Position numbers and translations under genes: made by a program
Notes under the pieces: model-generated
Databases searched by the model: none
Seen by the model: the letters and a program-made list of their open reading frames with translations, nothing else
What the model was told of the DNA's origin: nothing
Assembly: GCA_948467675.1 (NCBI GenBank)
Contig: CAOKFI010000002.1
Span: 1 to 64,000, forward strand
DNA from: an uncultured Porphyromonadaceae bacterium
GTDB lineage: Bacteria; Bacteroidota; Bacteroidia; Bacteroidales; Muribaculaceae
Reading direction: 5' to 3'
DNA length: 64,000 nt
Shown here: in pieces, positions 6,079-15,419 of the stretch
Position numbering within the stretch: position 1 is the first letter of the stretch
Layout: each line of letters opens with the position of its first letter

Positions 6079-8754
6079 TCAGTTGTCCCAGCTGAGGTTC
6101 CAGATGGTGACGCGGTCTTTGTTGCCGGTCGCTGCCGAGAGGCAGTCGTTGACGATCTCGATTGTGAAGTCGCCGCTTACGGATACTGCCCATTCAAATG
6201 TATAGGCCTTGGCCTGTTCCAGAGAGTTGATGGTCTCTGTCTTGCTCTGGACTACATTCCCGTTCTGCTTGATGTTGACAGTAAACTGGCATTTTGTGTC
6301 GGTGAATGCGAAACCGTAGTTGAACATCAGTTTGGAAAGGCCTCCGTTGATAACTGGCGATGTGAGAGTACCGGGAGTGGAGACTTTTCCGTTGAGGCAT
6401 GCTCCGAGCACGGAGGTCGAGTTGCTGATAAACGAGAATGAAGGATTGGCTCCGGGTGCGTTGGCCGATCCGCTCTGGATGGCGGCATTTTTGGCCTCCC
6501 AGCCCGATGCGGTGCTGTAGTCCTGATATTTGGTCGATGCCGCGCCCCCGTTGAAGGTGTCGAAGTCGGCCACGTTGGTCAGATGCGGGAGGTCGCCCGG
6601 GGTGTCGGGAACATCTGGCTTGTCTGGATTGTCGGGAGTCTCGGAGCCGCCTCCAAGAATCTTATAGCCCGATGTTTCGCCGAGACCGCACACTCTGAAG
6701 TAGGCGCGTATGTTGCCCTGAAGTGCCACGTGAGCCTTGTAGTTGCCGGGGTTGTCGCCAAGGTTCAGGGCTGTGCGGGCATCGGTCTTGCTTACGAGCT
6801 GTACAGGCATACACTTGTTCGGATCGGTTTCGTCGGCGCTGGCCGCGATGAGCACGTTGGAGTAGACCTTGGTACTGCCCATCTCGTTGGTGAACTGCAC
6901 ACCCTCGAGATATTTCTGTCCGCTTACATAGCCCACGATATATCCTTCGACCCAGGCATTGGTGCCGGGTGCTGTGGCATATACCGACATGGCTTCGGTC
7001 ACGGTATAGGGCTTGTCCTCAGTGCCGCCGTCGCCTACGGGCGGTGTCGGGGTGTCGCCGCCGGAGGGCTTGCCGTTAGGCCATGAGTATGCCGTGGTCG
7101 TTTTCAGACCCGGGAGACGGAAATATGTCTCAAGGTTGCCCTGGATGTTGACAAGGTTGCCTGCATTGGCGGGATTGTCCATGAGGTTGAGGGCTTTGCG
7201 TACATCGCTTCCGCTTACAAGCTGTACCGGCACACAGTTGTCGTAGTTGGTCTCATCGGGAGTTGCCGCGAGCAGAAGGTTGGCTGCGGCGGTAAACGGT
7301 GCTGAGAACTGGTACTTGTAGTTGTTGGAGTCGGATGTGTCGACGCAGCCCACGATATAGCCTGTGACCCATACGGAGGTGCCGGTGGCTCCTGTTCGTA
7401 CCTGCTTGACAGTATAAGGCTTGGCTTCGGTGCCGTCGCCGTCGGTCGGTGTGTCTGACGGTATGTCTGCGCCTTCCAGACGGAATTCGGCTGTAGTGCC
7501 GCGGTTGCCGGTCACACCGTATGTGTCCATGTATTTGTCCAGACGGCCGGTCAGTTCGAGGAGTTTGCCATAGTTGCCGGGATTGTCCACGAGGTTGACA
7601 TACTGGCGCATCTTGGAGCCTTCAGGAAGTGCGATCACCAGGCACTTGGTATAGTCCTTGACATCGGGAGCCGATGCTATGACTATGGTGTTGTCCATAA
7701 ACGCGTCGGCCTTCCACTCGATGTCGCTGTTTGAGGTCACAGATGTCACCTCGGGAGCCACGGCTCCTACTATGTAGCCTTTGACCCAGCCCGTTGGAGT
7801 AGATGTGCCGGCTGTCTCGATAGCTATCGCCTGATCGACAGTCCAGGGATTGGATTCGGCGCCGGGGTTGAGTGTGGGGTTGCCGAAGTTCATGAAACTT
7901 GCCCGGTCGATCGGCAGAAGCTGCCATGCGCTGTTGAAATAGCCGAGTATGCCGACAACGTCGCCGTGTTCGGCGGGTATTATGTCGCTCCAGAAGTTGG
8001 CGTATCCGCTTATGCGGAGAGTCAGGAAGTTGCCGTCGTTGTCGTAGATGGTGCGGTTGGTAGTGACCTTATGTTCGGTGCAGAAGGTGGTGCCTGCATC
8101 CTGGAAATATACGTCGTTGATGCGTACGAGCCGGCTCTGCATTTTGCGGAGGCTTTCCGGAGAGCCGTTGGCGGCGTTGATCTCCGGCAGAGTCACGGTC
8201 AGTGTGTCGACATGATGACGCTCGGTGGTGCCGTCGGGGAGTTTCTCGAACGGAGATCCGTTGAGCTGCAGGTGCTCGGTGAGGAACGGATAGGGCATGA
8301 ATGTGGCCTGCCATCCATAGCGTTCCGAATAGTCGGGAAATCCGAGCTGCTGCAGGCCGCTGAACTTGCCTATGTACATGCCGGTGAGGTCGATGACCAC
8401 CTCCTGACCTACGGGATACTGCTGGTAGAGAGAGCGGCGGCGTACCGATATGGAGAGGGCGGCGCTCTCGTCCTGTATCACGAGATTGTTGTAGATGTTG
8501 CCCGATGCGTCGGAGCTTACCACGCGTCCTGATACTACGTAGTGCGAGCCGTCTTCACGGGCCGGGATGGAGTCGATGTAGTTGTCGTCGTCACTCCAGA
8601 ATTCTGTCTTGATGTCAAGTATGGTAGTGGTCGGCTGAATGGTTGCTACCGGAACCAGCGAGTCGGGATTGGGCGCGTCGAAGTCGTCCTGGCACCCTGT
8701 GAGACCGGCGAGGCCGAGTATCATCAAGCCGAGATATGTTTTTAGATTTCTCAT
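6079..8754 (-). CDS. DUF5689 surface lipoprotein with three DUF6359-like modules and a C-terminal beta-sandwich
   Basis: The start is the ATG giving MRNLKTYLGLMILGLAGLTGC, a clear lipoprotein signal with Cys21; the protein has 891 residues. Residues about 30-285 form a DUF5689-type OB-like domain (VVSGRVVSSDASGNIYNNLV). Three homologous modules follow, each with a (T)GYIVG core and a closing LxGNL/R..Y pattern. They are joined by Pro/Gly/Asp-rich linkers (SGGDTPTPPVGDG, PDNPDKPDVPDTPGD). The last about 170 residues look like a choice-of-anchor/jelly-roll domain (FDTFNGGAASTKYQDYSTASGW). Such proteins are typically surface-exposed partners of TonB receptors. The ligand is unknown. It is the last gene of a three-gene operon, 26 bases behind a shorter paralogue. 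Confidence 0.85.
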   Translation of the reverse strand: MRNLKTYLGLMILGLAGLTGCQDDFDAPNPDSLVPVATIQPTTTILDIKTEFWSDDDNYIDSIPAREDGSHYVVSGRVVSSDASGNIYNNLVIQDESAALSISVRRRSLYQQYPVGQEVVIDLTGMYIGKFSGLQQLGFPDYSERYGWQATFMPYPFLTEHLQLNGSPFEKLPDGTTERHHVDTLTVTLPEINAANGSPESLRKMQSRLVRINDVYFQDAGTTFCTEHKVTTNRTIYDNDGNFLTLRISGYANFWSDIIPAEHGDVVGILGYFNSAWQLLPIDRASFMNFGNPTLNPGAESNPWTVDQAIAIETAGTSTPTGWVKGYIVGAVAPEVTSVTSNSDIEWKADAFMDNTIVIASAPDVKDYTKCLVIALPEGSKMRQYVNLVDNPGNYGKLLELTGRLDKYMDTYGVTGNRGTTAEFRLEGADIPSDTPTDGDGTEAKPYTVKQVRTGATGTSVWVTGYIVGCVDTSDSNNYKYQFSAPFTAAANLLLAATPDETNYDNCVPVQLVSGSDVRKALNLMDNPANAGNLVNIQGNLETYFRLPGLKTTTAYSWPNGKPSGGDTPTPPVGDGGTEDKPYTVTEAMSVYATAPGTNAWVEGYIVGYVSGQKYLEGVQFTNEMGSTKVYSNVLIAASADETDPNKCMPVQLVSKTDARTALNLGDNPGNYKAHVALQGNIRAYFRVCGLGETSGYKILGGGSETPDNPDKPDVPDTPGDLPHLTNVADFDTFNGGAASTKYQDYSTASGWEAKNAAIQSGSANAPGANPSFSFISNSTSVLGACLNGKVSTPGTLTSPVINGGLSKLMFNYGFAFTDTKCQFTVNIKQNGNVVQSKTETINSLEQAKAYTFEWAVSVSGDFTIEIVNDCLSAATGNKDRVTIWNLSWDN

Positions 8755-8780
8755 AATTGGCAATTCTATATTATTGCGGA

Positions 8781-10544
8781 TTATTTACCGGTTACTTTAA
8801 AGTTTCTTATTTCCCATGTGTCGGCGCCTGATGTCGATGAGCCGTATTTGAGTCCTACCTGGATCTTTTTGCCGGCAAATGCCGAGAGGTTGATCGATCC
8901 GGAGTTTACAAATGTCCAGCTGCCTGCTGCCGGCCATGTGGGTATGGCTACCGGAGTCCAGTCCGATGCGCCCGATTCGCGGACCGCGAATCCGCAGAGA
9001 GTTGTAAGTGTGGTCTGGAATTTGGCGGCATGTTCGAACGATGCTGTTGCCGATGTCACGGCCGTGAGGTCGATCTCGGGCGATACCGCATACGATTCGG
9101 CTGCATAGGCTACTTTATCGAGATAGGCGCTGCCGTTCAGATAGTGGTTGCCGTTGTATTCAGTCCACTTCCAGATGTAGGAGAGTTCTGTCGGCATGGT
9201 GACATTGTCGAAGGTCCAGTCGCATTCTGCCGCTGACTGGGCGAGGCCGGTATAGATCACCTGTCCATCCTCGACTTCCCCGCCACCCGTACCGCCGGTG
9301 CCGCCCCAGTTGTAGGAGGTGGTTGTCTTGAGTCCGGGCTGATTGAAATACTTCTCTACGTTGCCCTGGATTGTCACCTGCTTGCCATGGTTTGCAGGAT
9401 TGGCCGGGAGGTTGAGTTCGTTGCGCACTGTTGTTCCGTTGCTGAGCTGTACGGGCACGCAGTTTTCCAATATCTTCTCGTCGGGATTTGCGGCAAGCAG
9501 CAGGTTTGCTGCGCCGGTAAACGGAGCTGAGAACTGATACTGGTAGTTGTTTGAGTCGGATGTGTCTATGCAGCCTACGATGTAGCCGGTCACCCATACG
9601 CCGGTGCCTGATGCCGCTCCGCTTGTCACAGCGTCGACAGTGAACGGATTGGCCGAAGATCCGTCGCCCTCACCGCCGGGATTCGGAGGATTGATCGAGG
9701 GGGTGTCGTCGAAGCCCTGCAGGCCTGCGGCGTCGACGAGCATCAGCTGCCAGTCGGATCCGAAGTATCCCAGTATGGCTGTCACGGATCCGGTGCCGGT
9801 AGGTGCGGTCATGCCGGCAAGTGTACTCATGTTGTTGGTGCGCAGCTCGATGGTCTTGCCTGATTCATCGCTTAGCTTGACCGAGGTGCCTGATGTGGTG
9901 CCTGGCACGCCGAGCATAGTGCGGCCGCCCTGATTGAATTTCATTCTGTCGAGACGCACCAGACGGCTCTGCCAGCGTATCAGCCCTTCGGTTGTGGCCT
10001 TGTATGTGGCGAGATCCTCGAGGGTGACAAGGGCGGTGTCGACAAGTGCCGGATTCGGCAGACGGTTCACCTGGGCGTGAGTGGTGAACTGGGCTTCGTC
10101 CATACGGCCTATGCCGTTGTTGTAGATGGCGCCTATGCGCACCAGGCCGGAATATTTGCCTATGATCATGCCTGTGACGTTGACACGTACTTCCTGACCA
10201 TAATAATATTTGGTGTTGATGTCGTTCATCGTCACGGAGAAGTCGATGGCTCCGGTCTCGTCTTCTATGATTACCTGACGGTACAGGTTGCCTGCTGCAT
10301 CGTTGGAGACGACGCGTCCGGCTATGATAATGCTGTCGCCTTTGGACGTGGTCAGGATCGGGGTATAGTAGTTGTTGTCAGCCTGCCAGTATGCCTCCTT
10401 GAGTTCGGCTATAGTGGTGTTGGGCTGATATGTTGCCATCGGCTCGATCACCGGCGGGCGGTCGAGTTCCTCGTCGCATGATGAGAATCCCACTGCCGAG
10501 CCGCACAGTATTGCCGATGCAAGAAATATTCGGTTGATTTTCAT
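8781..10544 (-). CDS. DUF5689 surface lipoprotein with one DUF6359-like module and a C-terminal beta-sandwich
   Basis: MKINRIFLASAILCGSAVGFSSC is a lipoprotein signal (Cys23). A DUF5689-type domain (about residues 35-285; VVSNDAAGNLYRQVIIEDET) follows. Then comes one GYIVG module (about 295-420) and a C-terminal carbohydrate-binding-like sandwich of about 150 residues (AECDWTFDNV...WEIRNFKVTGK). Its single module is much closer to the second module of the downstream paralogue than the latter's modules are to each other: DTSDSNNYxYQFSAPFT is shared. This points to module exchange between the tandem genes. It probably captures ligand for the TonB receptor encoded 36 bases upstream. Confidence 0.85.
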   Translation of the reverse strand: MKINRIFLASAILCGSAVGFSSCDEELDRPPVIEPMATYQPNTTIAELKEAYWQADNNYYTPILTTSKGDSIIIAGRVVSNDAAGNLYRQVIIEDETGAIDFSVTMNDINTKYYYGQEVRVNVTGMIIGKYSGLVRIGAIYNNGIGRMDEAQFTTHAQVNRLPNPALVDTALVTLEDLATYKATTEGLIRWQSRLVRLDRMKFNQGGRTMLGVPGTTSGTSVKLSDESGKTIELRTNNMSTLAGMTAPTGTGSVTAILGYFGSDWQLMLVDAAGLQGFDDTPSINPPNPGGEGDGSSANPFTVDAVTSGAASGTGVWVTGYIVGCIDTSDSNNYQYQFSAPFTGAANLLLAANPDEKILENCVPVQLSNGTTVRNELNLPANPANHGKQVTIQGNVEKYFNQPGLKTTTSYNWGGTGGTGGGEVEDGQVIYTGLAQSAAECDWTFDNVTMPTELSYIWKWTEYNGNHYLNGSAYLDKVAYAAESYAVSPEIDLTAVTSATASFEHAAKFQTTLTTLCGFAVRESGASDWTPVAIPTWPAAGSWTFVNSGSINLSAFAGKKIQVGLKYGSSTSGADTWEIRNFKVTGK

Positions 10545-10580
10545 ATCTGATGTTTCGGTTATTATTAATAATGTGTCGGC

Positions 10581-13337
10581 TTAGAAACGTACTCCGACGT
10601 TGAAGAACACTTTTATACCCTGTGCGAAATAATAGCGGTTGGGATATTTGGTGGAGTCGTAGTTGGTGTAGTCGAAACGTCCCTGCTGGTAGCCGTAGGT
10701 CATGATGTTGCGGTTGTTGAGGATGTTGTCGACGTTGAGGTTGAGGTTGAGGCTCACTTTGCGGTTGATGTAGATGATCTTGCCGATCGATGCATTGAGC
10801 ACGAAAGCGTCGTTGAGTTTGTCCTGAGTGGCGAGTTCCTCCATTTTGGCCTCGAGTTCCTCGTAGGTCGGGTATTTCTCCCAGAGGTTGGGAAGCGCCT
10901 CGTGGTGTATCGGCGAGAGATTTACGTAGCTGTCGCCCATCCATGAAGCGTTGATGTTGAAGAACCACTGCTTCGGTGCTGCCCAGTCGATGCCGATGTT
11001 GAAGGCGGTCTGCGGAGTGCCTCCGAGATAGAAGTTCTTGATGTATACCACCTGGGAGGTGTCGGGACGCATGCCGTTTTCGTAGGACCGCACGCCTACG
11101 GGACGGTTCTTGTACTGGTAGCGGGCTACCGTACCGGCGAAGGTGGCTGTGATGGAGGGCGTGATCTTGTAGGCCATGCCGATCTCGATACCTTTATAGC
11201 GTTTGTGTACGCCGGTCAGCACATAGTTCATGAATGTCGAGTACTGGTCATCGTAGTACGAGGTACGTTCGTTTCCGTCGAACATCTCTGTCCAGAACCC
11301 GGTTATGCTGCCGCGGAACCGGCGGTAGTTCCATGTGTAGCTCGCGTCGACCGATAGTATGCGTTCGTTCTGCAGCCCGGTTATCGCATCGTCCTTGATG
11401 CGTGGCGAGATGTAGGCGTACTCGAAGAGCGGTGCGCGGGTCTCGTACGATCCGTGTACGGAGAAGAAGTTGCGGCCGTCGAGTTTGTATGTGGCGCCGG
11501 CTTTGATGGCACCGTTGTCGAAGCGATGGGTCTCGCCTTTTCCGAACGAGTTTTCGGGAGCGCGTCCGTTGCGCATCTTGCCGTCGCGCTGGAACTGGGT
11601 ATAGCTCAGTTTCAGACCGTAGTTGATGTCCCACTGCGGAAGGTTTATCATGTTCTGAAGCCATGCCGACAGCTGTACGGCATTGATGTCGTAGTCGTAG
11701 CCGAAACGTCCGCCCTGGGCTACCTCGCGGTTGGGATTGTTGAGGTCGTTCTGGAGCAGGTTGGGATCGTTGGGGAAGTCACGTTCGGAGAACTGGTCCA
11801 CGTCGAGCCAGAATTCGCCTCCGAGGAGGTCGCGCACGGTCTTGAAGTAAGATGCGCGTGTGTAGTTGAGGCTTACTCCGCCCTGCAGCGACATGTAGTC
11901 GTTGAGCCGGTGGTTAAGCACTGAGTTCAGGAGGAAGTTGAACTGGTTGCTGTGCCGGTTCTCGAGTATGTAGCTCGATCCGCGGCGACGGGCGGCGTTT
12001 GGATCGGCGTTGTTGAGATTGTTGTCGTAGTTTGTACGGTACATCATGTCCCAGTCGAGCTGGCGGAACGACTCGTCATTGCGCCACATGTCGGTGTAGT
12101 AGGCAAATGCCGGGGCGTTCGATTTCCAGTACGACGGAAGGTTCTGGTAGTAGTCGGCGCGTGGATCGGCGCAGTTGTACCATTGCAGGGCAGATGTCGA
12201 GTAGTGTACCCACCGGGCGGCGGCGCCGGTATTGAGCGTGGTTCCTGCTTTAGGTTTCCATACCCAGTTGAGGATTACTGTCGGATCGAAAGTCTCGACG
12301 ATCTTCGAACTGCGCTTCTTTCCGTCCTGATAGCCCCAGTTCGGATTGTAGAGGTTGTTTCCGGAGAGTTCGTAGGCTTCGAGATAAGTGGCCGACGATG
12401 TGGCTCTCTGCGTGGGTGCGCCGAATGTGGTCAGCGACAGGGAGTGCTTGTTGTTGAATACTTTCTCGAGCGAGAGGAAATAACCGGCCGAGTTATAGAA
12501 CGTACCGGGGATTATGCCTTCGTTGGCATAGCGCCCGATAGCCGCTACCGACAGAGCCCATCCGTGTTTGTTGAGGCCGGTGGAGTACTGGGCCATGGCA
12601 CGGAGCATGTAGTTGCTGTTGGTGTAGGCTACTGAGCCGTTGAATCCGGGGGCATAGTTGGTGGCATAGGTGCTGATGTTGGTGGTTCCGCCTATATCGC
12701 CGAATCCGAACGCGGCGGCGCCCAGACCGATGGCTGTAGTCTTGTTGCGGAACGCGCGGTTCATGCCTCCGAGTGTGGAGTAGTTGAAACGTCCGCGGGC
12801 CAGGTCGTTGAAGCTGATCCCGTTTATGTATGTCTGCTGATATTCTGAGTTGTATCCGCGCATACGGAAGCGCATGGCAGAGAAGTCATAGCTTGCGGCA
12901 TTGTAATATATGTCGTCGGAAGCTCCTACGAGAGCGCCGATAGACTGTGCCGAATCCTCCTCGTCTTCAAGGGCGGCCTCATCGAAGAGCATGTCCTGAT
13001 GGTCTTCGTAGAATGTGGTGTTGAGGTCGTTGTTGTCGAGTTTAAGATAGCCTGCGTCGGTGGTCTGTCCGTTGAACAGGGCTACGGCTTTCTCGAAGTC
13101 ACGGTATCCGTAGGCGACGACCATTATGTAATCGTCTCCGGCGGCCGCGTTGCTTATGCGGAAGTCACCGGCAGGTCCCGATGTCACCACCAGACCCTGC
13201 TCTCGGAGCATCACGGTGGCTCCGGCCACCGGCTGTCCCGTGTAGGCGTCAACTACTGTGCCCGCAACGCCGGCGCTCTGCGCCAGCGTCGGCAGCGCTG
13301 CCGACAGCAATAGAAGCAAAAACAGTTTTAATCTCAT
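10581..13337 (-). CDS. TonB-dependent outer-membrane receptor with carboxypeptidase-regulatory-like N-domain
   Basis: The 918-residue protein starts with a signal peptide (MRLKLFLLLLLSAALPTLAQS). A CarboxypepD_reg-like fold follows at about residues 22-95 (GVAGTVVDAYTGQPVAGATVML). The rest is plug and beta-barrel, rich in Tyr/Asn-containing strands and ending FFNVGVRF with a terminal Phe, the usual outer-membrane assembly signal. It lacks the STN domain of SusC proteins, and no sigma/anti-sigma pair is adjacent. It leads an operon with two DUF5689 lipoproteins, which could serve as surface lids or capture proteins. The substrate is unknown. Confidence 0.9.
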   Translation of the reverse strand: MRLKLFLLLLLSAALPTLAQSAGVAGTVVDAYTGQPVAGATVMLREQGLVVTSGPAGDFRISNAAAGDDYIMVVAYGYRDFEKAVALFNGQTTDAGYLKLDNNDLNTTFYEDHQDMLFDEAALEDEEDSAQSIGALVGASDDIYYNAASYDFSAMRFRMRGYNSEYQQTYINGISFNDLARGRFNYSTLGGMNRAFRNKTTAIGLGAAAFGFGDIGGTTNISTYATNYAPGFNGSVAYTNSNYMLRAMAQYSTGLNKHGWALSVAAIGRYANEGIIPGTFYNSAGYFLSLEKVFNNKHSLSLTTFGAPTQRATSSATYLEAYELSGNNLYNPNWGYQDGKKRSSKIVETFDPTVILNWVWKPKAGTTLNTGAAARWVHYSTSALQWYNCADPRADYYQNLPSYWKSNAPAFAYYTDMWRNDESFRQLDWDMMYRTNYDNNLNNADPNAARRRGSSYILENRHSNQFNFLLNSVLNHRLNDYMSLQGGVSLNYTRASYFKTVRDLLGGEFWLDVDQFSERDFPNDPNLLQNDLNNPNREVAQGGRFGYDYDINAVQLSAWLQNMINLPQWDINYGLKLSYTQFQRDGKMRNGRAPENSFGKGETHRFDNGAIKAGATYKLDGRNFFSVHGSYETRAPLFEYAYISPRIKDDAITGLQNERILSVDASYTWNYRRFRGSITGFWTEMFDGNERTSYYDDQYSTFMNYVLTGVHKRYKGIEIGMAYKITPSITATFAGTVARYQYKNRPVGVRSYENGMRPDTSQVVYIKNFYLGGTPQTAFNIGIDWAAPKQWFFNINASWMGDSYVNLSPIHHEALPNLWEKYPTYEELEAKMEELATQDKLNDAFVLNASIGKIIYINRKVSLNLNLNVDNILNNRNIMTYGYQQGRFDYTNYDSTKYPNRYYFAQGIKVFFNVGVRF

Positions 13338-13444
13338 ACGTTTTGTCGGTTAATGTTTTATTTTGGTTTCGATGTATCTGTTATATTTTATGTACTGATA
13401 TACTTGACTCGTGGTATCGGAGCATACGAATGATTAAATACCGT

Positions 13445-13478
13445 CAAAAGTAGCAAATAAATTCCAAATAAGACCAAA
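13445..13478 (-). promoter_or_regulatory. Putative promoter of the TonB receptor operon
   Basis: On the minus strand TTTG (13475-13478), 22 bases and TACTTTTG (13445-13452) resemble the Bacteroidetes consensus, about 110 bases before the ATG. The spacing is slightly long. Confidence 0.45.
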
Positions 13479-13525
13479 TATTGAGACCTCAAATTTTCAG
13501 AATTGTGCTGAATGATACCATAATA

Positions 13526-13555
13526 AAAAAATCCGGACGCATAGCCCGGATTTTT
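13526..13555 (-). terminator. Terminator of the FimB/Mfa2-like lipoprotein operon
   Basis: The stem AAAAATCCGG/CCGGATTTTT with a 9-10 nt loop is followed on the minus strand by a T-run (TTTTTTTATTATGG). It separates the lipoprotein operon from the TonB operon. Confidence 0.88.
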
Positions 13556-13593
13556 GTGCCGTATCGTTGCCTCGTCGGCCGTGGTAGGGCCCG

Positions 13594-15402
13594 CTACATC
13601 GGCAGGCCGGTCACTTCGGTTATCGAGTTCACGGGTAGTTTGCCGCTCTGCCCCATGTTGACAAATACCGTCGCACACAGCACGGTCCACCGGTCGCCGT
13701 AGGTCATCGTGCTGCTGTGGTTGTATCCCAGGCAGTGTCCGTATTCATGAAACATAGCCTGACGCGGATAGTTGTGTGGATTGCTTCCCGGGGGGGTAGC
13801 GTCGAAGTATACACCCGTATAGCAATAGTCGGCAAGGCCGTAGGTGGTGCCTCCCCCCAGTCCTCCTACTCCTGACACACGCCCCAGAACGAGGCCGCTG
13901 TGATTGCGGATCTTGGATCTCAATGTGTTTAGATCTATCGGGTTGCGGCTGTTGTCGAGCAGGAGTCCGTCATATTTTTCCATTTCTGTGTTGAAATCTT
14001 CTGACGAGAACATGAACGCCATATTTGTGGCGAGTGCGACTCCGTGGCGGCATAGCAGCGGTGTCATGTGGCGCCAGTAGGCGTGTCCGTTGTCGGCTCC
14101 GTATGGCGAGAACCGGATGTACCAGTGGCTGTCGATCTGTGCGATCTTGCGCATATAGGGATCGTCGGTCTCCGCGATCAGAGTCACGTCGTCGGCCGAT
14201 AGATTTGGTTGGGCGGGGATTCTGATCTTACGACCCGAGGAGGTGGTGAATACAGCATCGCGCTCTACTGCGGGAATCGGGAAGTCACCTTCCATGAACG
14301 GGTATATCACATCGAAATGTGCGAGCTCCAGAAATTCAGAACTTATCTTGCCGAACCGGCACATTATCTTCACATCCCTTATGGCCACGGGAGAGAAGAA
14401 CCTGACGCGCAGCCGGTGGTCGTCGGATATGGAGAGCTGCAGCGGGGCGTCGGCATGGAACGATCGCTTGCTTGCGTCGTAGAACACGCTCTGGGGTTCG
14501 TCGGCCATGAACATCGTGTCGGTCCGGAATTTGCAGAAGTCCGGTTCTCTGACATACATCATGCCTTCGTCGCTTTCGGGATGACGGTAGTCGATGTCGA
14601 TATGCGAAATCCGGCCGGCTTCGATCTTGCAGTCAGCAAAGCGGTAGCGGTATGAGAATGTTTCGCCGTCGCTGCGGTCCGATGTGATTTCAACGAAACC
14701 GGATAGCGGGGTTTCTGACGGGAAGGAGAAGAACTCCTGATTTCCGGTTATGTCGTATGCCTGTATCCGGCCTGCGCCTGAATATTGTCCGTCGGCGCTT
14801 ATCGCTGTGGGGATGTCGCCGTTATTGTCGAATGTGATCCGTACGTTTCTGATAAACCGCCACTGATATTCGGAGGATACACTGATGCGCAGGTCGATTT
14901 TACCGACGCAATGTTCCAGCAGAATCTGCTGCGATATGGGTTTCTGCTCCTTTGTGATGGTGAAATTCACTTTTTTGTAGAGGTAGGGAGAGTCGACGGG
15001 TGATGTGTCTGATCCGTTTTGCAGCCAGATATCATGCAATGACGCCGGTTGGCCTGTATCGGCTTTGTCGTCTCCTGTCGTGGCGAGAAAGGCTATCGTA
15101 TATTCGCCGTATTTCAGCCCTTCGATCGTCAGTCTGGAGAAATCCGGCTCCAGTTTCTGATAGTGCGGATTCAGTATCTCGCCATGCTCGTTGGCTATGA
15201 CATACCTCAGATCCGTGATTTTGCCTGACTGGCTGTCGGAACTGCGGGAATTTACGCCTATGTCGAGCCCTGAGTCTGTGCCGATGACGAAAGTGACTTC
15301 TCCTGAGCCGGTATACGGACAGTCGGGTTCGGTCTCGCCGGTACATCCGTTAAGACAGAGAGCTACGGCAATGGCCGGAATGAGCTTGTAGAACAGTTTC
15401 AT
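13594..15402 (-). CDS. FimB/Mfa2-like lipoprotein with a C-terminal metzincin-type zinc protease motif
   Basis: MKLFYKLIPAIAVALCLNGC is a lipoprotein signal (Cys20). Residues about 30-270 resemble the beta-sandwich anchor/adaptor proteins of Bacteroidales fimbriae (IEGLKYGEYTIAFLA, QQILLEHCVGKIDLRIS). The last about 180 residues are different. They contain HEYGHCLGYNH at residues 552-562, an exact HExxHxxGxxH zinc signature of metzincins. A methionine turn candidate, MTYG, starts at 566, closer than usual. Upstream there is a Gly-rich stretch (VSGVGGLGGGTTYGLADYC). I read this as a surface-anchored zinc peptidase fused to a fimbrillin-type scaffold. It follows a second lipoprotein gene by 17 bases and is followed by a terminator. 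Confidence 0.75.
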   Translation of the reverse strand: MKLFYKLIPAIAVALCLNGCTGETEPDCPYTGSGEVTFVIGTDSGLDIGVNSRSSDSQSGKITDLRYVIANEHGEILNPHYQKLEPDFSRLTIEGLKYGEYTIAFLATTGDDKADTGQPASLHDIWLQNGSDTSPVDSPYLYKKVNFTITKEQKPISQQILLEHCVGKIDLRISVSSEYQWRFIRNVRITFDNNGDIPTAISADGQYSGAGRIQAYDITGNQEFFSFPSETPLSGFVEITSDRSDGETFSYRYRFADCKIEAGRISHIDIDYRHPESDEGMMYVREPDFCKFRTDTMFMADEPQSVFYDASKRSFHADAPLQLSISDDHRLRVRFFSPVAIRDVKIMCRFGKISSEFLELAHFDVIYPFMEGDFPIPAVERDAVFTTSSGRKIRIPAQPNLSADDVTLIAETDDPYMRKIAQIDSHWYIRFSPYGADNGHAYWRHMTPLLCRHGVALATNMAFMFSSEDFNTEMEKYDGLLLDNSRNPIDLNTLRSKIRNHSGLVLGRVSGVGGLGGGTTYGLADYCYTGVYFDATPPGSNPHNYPRQAMFHEYGHCLGYNHSSTMTYGDRWTVLCATVFVNMGQSGKLPVNSITEVTGLPM

Positions 15403-15419
15403 GATCGAGCCTCCTTCCG

